NCBI GenBank assembly: GCA_005879255.1
Contig: VBKY01000106.1
Location: 23,531-58,347 of the forward strand
Reading direction: 5' to 3'
Origin: Deltaproteobacteria bacterium
GTDB taxonomy: Bacteria > Desulfobacterota_B > Binatia > UBA9968
Length of the DNA: 34,817 nucleotides
Position numbers and translations under genes: made by a program. This document shows positions 16,504 to 23,510 of this stretch, piece after piece (the stretch's first letter is position 1; each line of letters starts with the position of its first letter). The notes under the pieces are model-generated. The model was not told where the DNA came from. It made no database searches and saw only the letters and a list, made by a program, of their open reading frames with translations.

Positions 16504-17172
16504 ATGAGCGAAGTTTCAAATAAAGTTGCCGAGATGCTGCTTTCAACCGAGTCCATCGCTGTCTATAAAGACAAACCGTTTGTTTTTGTCTCCGGTCGGA
16601 TCTCGCCGGTATATATAGATTGCCGTAAACTGTTGTCGTTTGCCGCCGAGCGCGAGTACATCGTGACCGCGCTGGCTAAGAAAACCGAGACGGACATCGG
16701 CTTGGACAATATCGACGTCGTAGCCGGTGGCGAAACCGCGGGAATTCCTTACGCGTCGTTCGTTTCGCACCTGATAAAAAAGCCGATGATCTATATCCGC
16801 AAACAGCCTAAGGGCTATGGTGGCACGAAGCAAATCGAAGGAATTTTGGAGCCCGGCAAGCGCGTCATGCTGGTTGAAGATTTGATCACGGACGGGTTGA
16901 GCAAGCTACGCTTCAATATCGGCATCCGAGGTGCGGGGGCGAAGATGACGCACTGCTTATGCGTCTTCGACTATGCTTCGGATCGGTTGAACCAGCATGA
17001 GGGTAAAATCAATCTGGCTAAAAACGATATTGTGTTGCACGTGCTCGCCAATTGGGACGACGTCTTGGACACCGGCTTGAGCAAGAGTTATTTTAGTGAG
17101 GAGTCGAGCAAGCAAATCATCGACTTCTTGCAAGATCCCGAAAACTGGGGCCGGACAATGGGATTCGTATAA
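16504..17172 (+). CDS. pyrE: Orotate phosphoribosyltransferase
   Basis: A 222-residue enzyme of de novo pyrimidine synthesis that joins orotate and PRPP to give OMP. SGRISPVYIDCRKLLS matches the N-terminal substrate segment. The flexible catalytic loop is IRKQPKGYGGTKQIEG. The PRPP motif is VMLVEDLITDGLSK, which has TDG where E. coli PyrE has TTG; the same form occurs in a PyrE subfamily I associate with alphaproteobacteria, so I take it as active. A GAAGG ribosome site precedes the ATG. It is not beside other pyr synthesis genes except pyrR. A perfect 26-bp palindrome lies just downstream and may end or trim its mRNA. Confidence 0.93.
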   Translation: MSEVSNKVAEMLLSTESIAVYKDKPFVFVSGRISPVYIDCRKLLSFAAEREYIVTALAKKTETDIGLDNIDVVAGGETAGIPYASFVSHLIKKPMIYIRKQPKGYGGTKQIEGILEPGKRVMLVEDLITDGLSKLRFNIGIRGAGAKMTHCLCVFDYASDRLNQHEGKINLAKNDIVLHVLANWDDVLDTGLSKSYFSEESSKQIIDFLQDPENWGRTMGFV

Positions 17173-17204
17173 GCGAGCAACATCGCGCTTCTCGTTTCAA
17201 CACA

Positions 17205-17230
17205 TAGGGGCACGGCATGCCGTGCCCCTA
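17205..17230. repeat. Perfect 26-bp GC-rich palindrome
   Basis: TAGGGGCACGGCA followed directly by its exact reverse complement, in the gap between pyrE and the amidohydrolase gene. As RNA it makes a very stable hairpin, but there is no T-tract directly after it. The outer TAGGGGC...GCCCCTA frame resembles the hairpin at 27474-27492. Confidence 0.85.
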
Positions 17231-17278
17231 CTGTTTTCAGAGGCACTGGAGCTCGTTCAACAATTCTCGGAGGTGGGA

Positions 17279-18739
17279 ATGAAGACGTTGATTCGAAATG
17301 TTCTCATCGTCACCATGAATGAAAACAGCGAGATCGTCGAGGAAGGCGCCATTGCCATCGACGGCAATCGAATCACGTACGTCGGTCCATCGGAATGGAC
17401 GCCGGCGGGGCCGTTCGATCGCGTCATCGACGGCGATCGATTGATCGCGCTGCCCGGATTGATTAACGCCCACTGCCACTCGCCGGCAAATCTAGTGCGC
17501 GGCATGATGCCGGGCAGGCCGCTGGAAATCTGGCGCGCTTACTACCGTGCGTCGCTGCGCGGCATGCGCGATGAGGACTTTTACACGAGCGCGCTGCTCG
17601 GCGGGATGGAGATGCTCAAAAACGGCGCCACTACCGTGCTCGACCACTTCTTTGGCAATCAGGCCTGCCGCTTCATGGGCGCCGGCGCGGCGATTCAAGC
17701 GATGCGTGATCTCGGCCTGCGTCACGTCGTATCGCTTACTTTGTCGGACAAAAATTACGAGGAGACGATCCCGTTGGGAGAAACGACCGGAAATCTCGCC
17801 GACGAGCTCAATCGTATGAGCGCGAGTGAAGCTAAAGCAACGAAAGCCTGGCTGGACGAGTGCGAAGCATTCGTCGAAACCTTTCACGCTCCCGAGAGAC
17901 TCACTACAGCATGCCCAGGTCCATCCGCCGTGCAGCGCTGCACCGACGAACTGCTGTGCAGGTCAGCGGATATCGCGCGAAAACGAAATCTGCCGCTGCA
18001 TATCCATCTTGCCGAGACCAAGGCGCAGGCGGTTGTGGGACAGCAAATTTACGGAAAGTCGCTGCTGAAGCACCTCGATTCCCTTGGCGTCCTCGCCGCC
18101 AATTTGTCTTTGGCGCACTCAATTTGGCTCGAGGACAGCGATGTGGAACTTTTCGCTTCCAGCGGCGCGACTCCCGTGCATAACCCTGCCAGTAATCTGC
18201 GCATTGGTAGTGGTCTGGCGCCGGTCAAACAATTTCTTTCAGCCGGCGTCCACGTCGGGCTCGGTACGGATGGATCGGCATCGAACGACGGGCAGAACAT
18301 GTTTGACGCCGTACGTCTAGCCGCGCTGATCCACAACCAAGCGGGTACCGACTTTAATCATTGGGTCACACCTGTACAGGCGCTGGCCATGGCCACACGC
18401 AATGGCGCCCGGGCCTTCGGGCTTGACGCGGGGATGCTCGCACCAGGAAAACTCGCCGATATTATTTTGCTCAAGCGCGACACTCCAGCTTTCACACCGT
18501 TGAATGATGTAATGAGCCAGTTGGTTTTTTGCGAGAATGGGAGCAGCGTCGATAGCGTGATTGTCAATGGGGAGCTCGTGGTTGAAGGCGGCCGACTGAC
18601 GAAGGTCGATGAGAAAGAAGTTCTCAGGCTCGCCGAGCAAGCGCGCTGCCGGCTCGAGCCATCGATTCAAAGAGAAATGGCTGCAGCGAAGACCCTGGAA
18701 TCTAAACTTTCAGAAATGTACTTCAGGGTATTTCGTTGA
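17279..18739 (+). CDS. Amidohydrolase of the TrzA/AtzA/cytosine-guanine deaminase type
   Basis: A 486-residue metal-dependent hydrolase. The N-terminal HxH metal pair is H65/H67 (LINAHCHSPANLVRG). Further metal or catalytic motifs are LPLHIHLAETKAQA, LAHSIWLEDSD, PVHNPASNLRIGSG and GLGTDGSASNDGQNMFD. Relatives remove amino, chloro or related groups from purines, pyrimidines, triazines or S-adenosylhomocysteine. The exact substrate cannot be read. The ATG at 17279 has GGAGG 5 nt upstream; the frame is open to the left into pyrE, but that part is not translated. The large palindrome lies between it and pyrE. It converges with the amidase and binding-protein operon on the other strand. Confidence 0.9.
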   Translation: MKTLIRNVLIVTMNENSEIVEEGAIAIDGNRITYVGPSEWTPAGPFDRVIDGDRLIALPGLINAHCHSPANLVRGMMPGRPLEIWRAYYRASLRGMRDEDFYTSALLGGMEMLKNGATTVLDHFFGNQACRFMGAGAAIQAMRDLGLRHVVSLTLSDKNYEETIPLGETTGNLADELNRMSASEAKATKAWLDECEAFVETFHAPERLTTACPGPSAVQRCTDELLCRSADIARKRNLPLHIHLAETKAQAVVGQQIYGKSLLKHLDSLGVLAANLSLAHSIWLEDSDVELFASSGATPVHNPASNLRIGSGLAPVKQFLSAGVHVGLGTDGSASNDGQNMFDAVRLAALIHNQAGTDFNHWVTPVQALAMATRNGARAFGLDAGMLAPGKLADIILLKRDTPAFTPLNDVMSQLVFCENGSSVDSVIVNGELVVEGGRLTKVDEKEVLRLAEQARCRLEPSIQREMAAAKTLESKLSEMYFRVFR

Positions 18740-18895
18740 ACTTCGTTTCGCCGCAATAAACAATCCGGCAACAACCAGTTGAGGGTCGCAAGTTGAAGGG
18801 TCGAATCGGCAAAATTGCGCATCAATTCTTTAGCCAGTTGTGGACGCTGTTATCAGGAAAGCTGATGAGTAACCAATGGCAGACGCCAAGCGATC
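18740..18895. other. Intergenic stretch
   Basis: I see no gene or clear terminator here. Together with the small predicted gene at 18896-19168 and the stretch to 19290, it separates the amidohydrolase gene from the converging amidase gene. Confidence 0.6.
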
Positions 18896-19168
18896 TTAGA
18901 ATAAATCGTCGGGTGAGTTATGTGACGGGAATTGCGAGCGCAACAACTCGTCTTGCCGATAAAGCTCCGGAGTGTCGTAGCCACGCATCGCTTGCGTCAA
19001 ATCACTCTCGTTAAAAACGACTGTGTCTTGGACGAACGGCGGACGCATTTTCTTCGAACGGCAGGCTATGCGCGAGTTCCTGAAAGCGGTTGCGAGGACT
19101 CGTGCAAGGAGAGCCAAGCCCAAGGATGAAGCTAGAACTACCCCAACCATCAAAACCATCTGCTGCAT
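18896..19168 (-). CDS. Possible small membrane protein
   Basis: A 90-residue frame that I do not recognise. The N-terminus MQQMVLMVGVVLASSLGLAL and the next few residues form one hydrophobic helix, followed by a basic segment (RNSRIACRSKKMR) and an acidic, polar C-terminal half. That is the layout of a single-pass membrane protein with its tail in the cytoplasm. GGGAG lies 7 nt before the ATG, which is the main reason to list it. It follows the amidase gene on the same strand, about 120 bp downstream. It could be a chance frame. Confidence 0.45.
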   Translation of the reverse strand: MQQMVLMVGVVLASSLGLALLARVLATAFRNSRIACRSKKMRPPFVQDTVVFNESDLTQAMRGYDTPELYRQDELLRSQFPSHNSPDDLF

Positions 19169-19290
19169 TGAACGTCTCCCAAGGTGTCTGTAAATCGCTA
19201 TATATCGACGGCCGGGCCTTGGTCAAGCGGCCATTTATTCGGTTTGAGCGTTGATTTGGAGGGAAAGATTCCGAGACCGCTGGCGTTCGA

Positions 19291-20691
19291 TTACAGCACC
19301 GGTCTCTGCTTGTGCCATTTGGTTGCCTGCTCGTAAGCGTGAGCGACTCGAAAAGCGGTAGTTTCATCGAACGATCGCGCGCCGATCTGCAAGCCCACCG
19401 GTAGGTTCTCATGAGTAAACCCGCAGGGCACGGAGATGGCAGGTAGACCTGTGAGATTGAACGGGTTGGTGAAGCTAGGACGAAGATTCTGCTCGTTGGG
19501 ATCCATGGTTGCGAAGGCTTCGGGCGGGCGCGGCGCGCTCGGGGTGGCAAAGACATCGACTAGTGTGAAGTTCGCTCGAATCTGCTCATTCAGGACGGCA
19601 CGGGCGCGTTGCGCGGTGATATAATCCGCCGCGCTGAGAAACGCGCCCTCGAGTATACGTCTTCTGACCGAACTGCCGAATTTTTCCGGCGCTTGTTGAA
19701 GTCGCTTTTCGTGATAAGCGTAAGCTTCGCAAACCAGAATCGTTTGATTGGCCTTGCGCGCGTGGGAGAATGGCTTGCCATCGATTTCGATAATGGTCGC
19801 GCCAAGTTCTTCGAGCATCTCCAGAGCGCGGTTAAATGCGGTTTCGGTTTGTCGGTCGACGCCCAAGTTTTCATCGAACCAGCCGACGCGCGGCACGCCG
19901 ATGCGCATGCCTTTGATTCCGTGTCCGATTCCATTCCGAAAGTTCGGCACGGCAGCGTCCGCCGACGCCGGATCCTTTGCATCATACCCCGCGATAGTCT
20001 GTAAGATGATCGCGCAGTCCTCGACGCTACGTGCCATCGGTCCGGCATGATCGAGTGACCAGCTGAGCGGAACAACCCCGTGGCGGCTAACCCGCCCATA
20101 AGTGGGCTTGATGCCGACGACACCGCAATGAGACGATGGCGTGCGAATGGAGCCGCCGGTGTCGGAGCCGAGCGAGCCATAGCAAAGTCCCGCGGCGAGG
20201 GCGGCAGCGGAGCCGCTGCTCGAGCCGCCGGGGATATGCGCCGTGCTCCACGGATTTCTTACAGCCGGGAAGGGCGCGTCTACCGATGGACCGCCGAAGG
20301 CGAACTCGTGCATGCCTAATTTACCGAAGAGAATCGCTCCTGCGTCTTGAAGCTTCGCCACAGTCGTAGCGTTGAAATTCGGCAGCCAGTTTTCCAAAAC
20401 AGCGGAATGGCAGGTCGTGCGAATACCGTTGGTCATGTAGAGATCTTTGACGGCGATGGGGATGCCATGCAGCGGTCCGCGATCTTTTCCCGATCGAAGC
20501 TCCTGTTCCGCTTGTTTCGCTTGCCGCAAGGCCAGTTCTGCGGTTAGCGTGATGAAACAATGAAGTTTGGCGTCGATCGATTCGATGCGTTTCAGCAATG
20601 CTCCCGTCAGTTCGACAGGTGAATATTCCTTTCGGCGGAAGCCAGCCGCGGCTTCAGTGATCGTCAAATAGCAGAGTTCGTTTTGGTTCAC
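19291..20691 (-). CDS. Amidase-signature hydrolase (GatA/AtzE-like)
   Basis: A 466-residue amidase-signature enzyme with the Ser-cisSer-Lys set: Lys in IPIAVKDLY, the glycine/serine loop IPGGSSSGSAAALAAG, and the nucleophile region SDTGGSIRTPSS. It hydrolyses an amide or carbamoyl-type bond in a small molecule. I chose GTG 20691, seven bases after the stop of the small partner gene, because the conserved family N-terminus (CYLTITEAAAGF) follows directly; the frame is open further upstream through the partner gene. The close pairing with a GatC/AtzG-like small protein is typical of AtzE-type amidases rather than stand-alone ones. True tRNA-dependent GatA is unlikely, since no gatB is nearby. 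Confidence 0.9.
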   Translation of the reverse strand: MNQNELCYLTITEAAAGFRRKEYSPVELTGALLKRIESIDAKLHCFITLTAELALRQAKQAEQELRSGKDRGPLHGIPIAVKDLYMTNGIRTTCHSAVLENWLPNFNATTVAKLQDAGAILFGKLGMHEFAFGGPSVDAPFPAVRNPWSTAHIPGGSSSGSAAALAAGLCYGSLGSDTGGSIRTPSSHCGVVGIKPTYGRVSRHGVVPLSWSLDHAGPMARSVEDCAIILQTIAGYDAKDPASADAAVPNFRNGIGHGIKGMRIGVPRVGWFDENLGVDRQTETAFNRALEMLEELGATIIEIDGKPFSHARKANQTILVCEAYAYHEKRLQQAPEKFGSSVRRRILEGAFLSAADYITAQRARAVLNEQIRANFTLVDVFATPSAPRPPEAFATMDPNEQNLRPSFTNPFNLTGLPAISVPCGFTHENLPVGLQIGARSFDETTAFRVAHAYEQATKWHKQRPVL

Positions 20692-20698
20692 GGGTCTT

Positions 20699-20887
20699 CT
20701 ATTTCCCGTCTGCAGCATTGAAAGTTGCGGCCGGTTCACTCTCGGTTGCAATAAGCGCGCGCAGCTCCGCGACTTGTTTTTTTGACCGATTGACACCGGG
20801 AAGCAGGCGCTGCAGTTCATCATCGGCGAGTTGTAAACCCGCGCGCGGGGCCATCTTACGCAAATCGTCAAGCGTTATTTCGACCAT
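20699..20887 (-). CDS. Small GatC/AtzG-like amidase partner
   Basis: A 62-residue protein starting MVEITLDDLRKMAPRAGLQL. It has the helix-turn-helix-like pattern of GatC and AtzG (DLRKMAPRAGLQLADDEL, then an LRAL helix and an acidic turn ESEPAATF). In GatCAB and AtzE-AtzG, such small subunits wrap around the amidase and stabilise it. The stop is 7 bp before the likely amidase start, which supports a complex. The frame extends upstream to another ATG at 20953, but family length favours 20887. The ribosome site is weak. Confidence 0.72.
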   Translation of the reverse strand: MVEITLDDLRKMAPRAGLQLADDELQRLLPGVNRSKKQVAELRALIATESEPAATFNAADGK

Positions 20888-21090
20888 ACTTGTCTCTTTC
20901 CAGCTGATTGGCGAGTTACTGCAAATTGAGACGACGATTTCACTTTTATCCAAGCACCGGCGTTTTGTCGATACGACTAAACTTTTTACGAATACCTCTG
21001 CTTGGACTGTTTATCGCAGCTGCGGTTCGACTTTTGGACAGGCAATTTCATGGGCAATATTTCATACAAGTGCACGCGAAGCCAACTTAA

Positions 21091-21110
21091 AGCCCGCAAA
21101 GCGCTGGGCT
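21091..21110 (-). terminator. Possible terminator hairpin after the TctC-type gene
   Basis: On the minus strand AGCCC(A)GC and GCGGGCT pair around a GCTTT loop, overlapping the stop codon of the binding-protein gene, followed by TTAAGTT. The T-tract is short, so this is a weak call. Confidence 0.35.
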
Positions 21111-22140
21111 AATTCTTAGGCACCAGTACGTCACGGATCTTGGCGACGTTTTTAGTATCCATCTCAAAGAGTTTCTTGACGATGCCATCCACTTCAGCAC
21201 CAGATAGCGGGTTGATCTCGAGCTTGGATTTTTTCATCTCAGCGAGGAACTCCGGGTCCTTCATCGTTGCGTTGAACGCGCCGCGCAAAAGATCGGCACG
21301 ACTTTTCGGCGTTCCGGGCGGTAAAGCGTAGGCGCGCAGGATCGCCGACGGCGCGTGAATGCCGGAGTCGATCAGCACGCGAGCTTCGGCCGTCTTGGCA
21401 TGGTCGATGGCGTTGGGAACATTAGGAATATCGTCAGCCTTCTTGGCGTTGACCTGGATGATGGCTTTAACCATTCCTGATTCCAGACCGCCCGCCCACG
21501 TGGTTCGAATCGACGCCCAGGTCCAGCAACCGCCATCCACTTCGCCGGCTTCAGCTGCAACACGAATGTTCGAGGTACCTTTGAAGCCTTCGATCAATTG
21601 AATCGGCAAGCCCAGAGCCGCTTTCAAGACGCGCGGGGTGTCGGAGTCGTTGGCGCCCGGCGCTTCGCCGCCGAGTTTCACCGGCTTCTTGGCAGCGAAC
21701 CAGTCGTCTAGAGAATTGATCCCGCTGGCTTTGGTCAGCGCGCAGACGTTTTCGTCTTGCACCGGCGCGCCGAGCCATTCGAACCGGCGGCTGTCGAATT
21801 CGATTCCTTTGTCGCCCATGATTTGCTGCAAGACCAGGGAGCCGATGAAATTGCCGATGATGAGACCATCCGCCGGCGCTTTAAACAAAAAATTGGCCGC
21901 GACGCGGCTGCCGGCGCCGGTCATGTTGTCGACGATTATCGAAGGATTGCCGGCAATATGCCGTCCCATATGTCGGGCGATGACGCGCGCGTAGGCGTCA
22001 AACCCGCCACCGGCGGCGAAACCAACAATGATACGAACATTTTTACCGCGATAGAAGTCTTGATCGACGGAGGCGGCGTCAGCCCGTTCGGGCACAGAAA
22101 TAACGAATGCAAGCAAGATGAGGCTGACCGATCGGAACAT
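21109..22140 (-). CDS. TctC/Bug-family periplasmic solute-binding protein
   Basis: A 343-residue exported protein. The signal peptide MFRSVSLILLAFVISVPERA ends near ADA. The mature start has DFYRGKNVRIIVGFAAGGGF, the classic TctC/Bug motif, followed by NPSIIVDNMTGAGSRVAANF. These proteins bind small organic acids or amides for tripartite tricarboxylate transporters or serve as sensors. No TctA or TctB membrane component is in the window, so it is an orphan. The ATG at 22140 is preceded by AGGAGGAG, an excellent ribosome site; the longer open frame to 22308 would overlap the preceding gene and is not used. It is in line with the amidase genes and the beta-propeller gene. Confidence 0.9.
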   Translation of the reverse strand: MFRSVSLILLAFVISVPERADAASVDQDFYRGKNVRIIVGFAAGGGFDAYARVIARHMGRHIAGNPSIIVDNMTGAGSRVAANFLFKAPADGLIIGNFIGSLVLQQIMGDKGIEFDSRRFEWLGAPVQDENVCALTKASGINSLDDWFAAKKPVKLGGEAPGANDSDTPRVLKAALGLPIQLIEGFKGTSNIRVAAEAGEVDGGCWTWASIRTTWAGGLESGMVKAIIQVNAKKADDIPNVPNAIDHAKTAEARVLIDSGIHAPSAILRAYALPPGTPKSRADLLRGAFNATMKDPEFLAEMKKSKLEINPLSGAEVDGIVKKLFEMDTKNVAKIRDVLVPKN

Positions 22141-22234
22141 ATCTCCTCCTGTGCGATGCAGCGAGTTCAAACCGTTTGAAAAATTCAGTCCGTGGTTAGT
22201 CGATTCAACCAGCGTATAATCGGAATGATCAGTA

Positions 22235-23413
22235 TTAGCGCAAATTCCCTGTATGACCCAGTGAATATCGCCCCGGTTGCGGCCAAACGGTGAGGCCGTG
22301 GGGTTCACTTTTCACCGGGATACTTTTAACGTTTCCGTTAGTCGTGTCGATAACGTAAACCGAGTTGTCGTATCGCCCGGAGAGCCATAGCTGTTTGCCG
22401 TCGATGCTGATGTTTCCCATGTCAGGGCTGCCGCCGCCGGGGATGGGCCAGGTCGCTTCCACTTTTCGCGTCGCGAAATCGATCACGCTGACGCTGCCTT
22501 TACCTTTCGGCGGGCCGTAAACGCGAGCGACGCCGCGATTGGCGACGTAAAGTTTCGTGCCATCGCGGCTCGGGTACAGGCCGTGGGTGCCGATGCCAGT
22601 CTTGATATGGCCAATCTCTGTGAACTTGTCGCCATCGATTAGGAACACGCCCTCAGCCTTCATGTCGGCCGCATAGAAGATCTTGCCGTCAGGCGAGATG
22701 CGCACGTCCTGCGGCATACCACCTCTCGATAGTTTGAGATGGCCCGTGACCTTTTTCTCGACGAGATCGATCTTCGTCAGGCTTTTAGCGTATTCGCAAG
22801 TAAAGATCACATAACGGCCGTCAAAGGAAAAGTCGCCGTGGTTGATGCCGCGACAATTGGGTGTCTCGATCGAATATTTGAGCACCATCGTGTGTGGGTC
22901 GCGAAAATCGAGTCGTTTATGCGCCTCAGCGACTACGATGGCCGCGCTGCCGTCGGGGGTGAAGTACATGTTATAAGGATCGTCGACAGGAATGTTCTTT
23001 CCTGGCTTGCCGGTGAGAGGATCGATGGGTGTGACGCTGCCGTCGGTGCGACCCTCGGCGTTGTTGTTAACCCACAGAGTTTTTAGATCCCACGATGGCA
23101 CAACATGCTGCGGGTGAACGCCGACTTTGAACTTATCGATGACTTTGAGCGTTGCGGGGTCGATGACCCAAACATCATTCGAGCTTCGATTCGGCACGTA
23201 CACACGACGCAGATGTTTGGCGACGACCGGGCTTAACTTTTCCGGTCGGGTTTCACTGTAGAGATTGTTGGGATCTATGACCGGCGGCATGCCAGGAACG
23301 GTTTGAATCGTTCGCGGCGCAGGCTCAGCAGCGGTCGCCATAGAGGACGACCACAAGAACGCCGCGGGCATGATACCCGCTAACACGAGGAAACGAGTTC
23401 GACGATCCGTCAT
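22235..23413 (-). CDS. Exported YVTN/YncE-like beta-propeller protein
   Basis: A 392-residue protein with an N-terminal signal peptide (hydrophobic to about residue 29, cleavage likely after MATAA). The rest repeats the YVTN-type blade pattern: RRVYVPNRSSNDVWVIDPAT, PDGSAAIVVAEA, KLYVANRG, VSVIDFATRKV, QLWLSGRYDNSVYVIDT. This predicts a seven-bladed propeller in the periplasm. Such proteins often sit beside quinoprotein or redox systems, but no catalytic residues can be named. GGAGG precedes the ATG. It follows the Mo-hydroxylase large subunit by about 100 bp on the same strand and is probably in the same operon. Confidence 0.85.
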   Translation of the reverse strand: MTDRRTRFLVLAGIMPAAFLWSSSMATAAEPAPRTIQTVPGMPPVIDPNNLYSETRPEKLSPVVAKHLRRVYVPNRSSNDVWVIDPATLKVIDKFKVGVHPQHVVPSWDLKTLWVNNNAEGRTDGSVTPIDPLTGKPGKNIPVDDPYNMYFTPDGSAAIVVAEAHKRLDFRDPHTMVLKYSIETPNCRGINHGDFSFDGRYVIFTCEYAKSLTKIDLVEKKVTGHLKLSRGGMPQDVRISPDGKIFYAADMKAEGVFLIDGDKFTEIGHIKTGIGTHGLYPSRDGTKLYVANRGVARVYGPPKGKGSVSVIDFATRKVEATWPIPGGGSPDMGNISIDGKQLWLSGRYDNSVYVIDTTNGNVKSIPVKSEPHGLTVWPQPGRYSLGHTGNLR

Positions 23414-23510
23414 CGCCTTACCTCCGATCAGATACTCACCGCGCGAGAAGGATTCCCGACGGTGGCGTGAATGTTAGACGAAAATCTACCGGAATTCGAG
23501 ATTGGTGAGT

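Noticed and set aside
22141..22308. N-terminal extension of the TctC-type protein
   Set aside because: It would hide the signal peptide and overlap the beta-propeller gene. A strong ribosome site marks the ATG at 22140.
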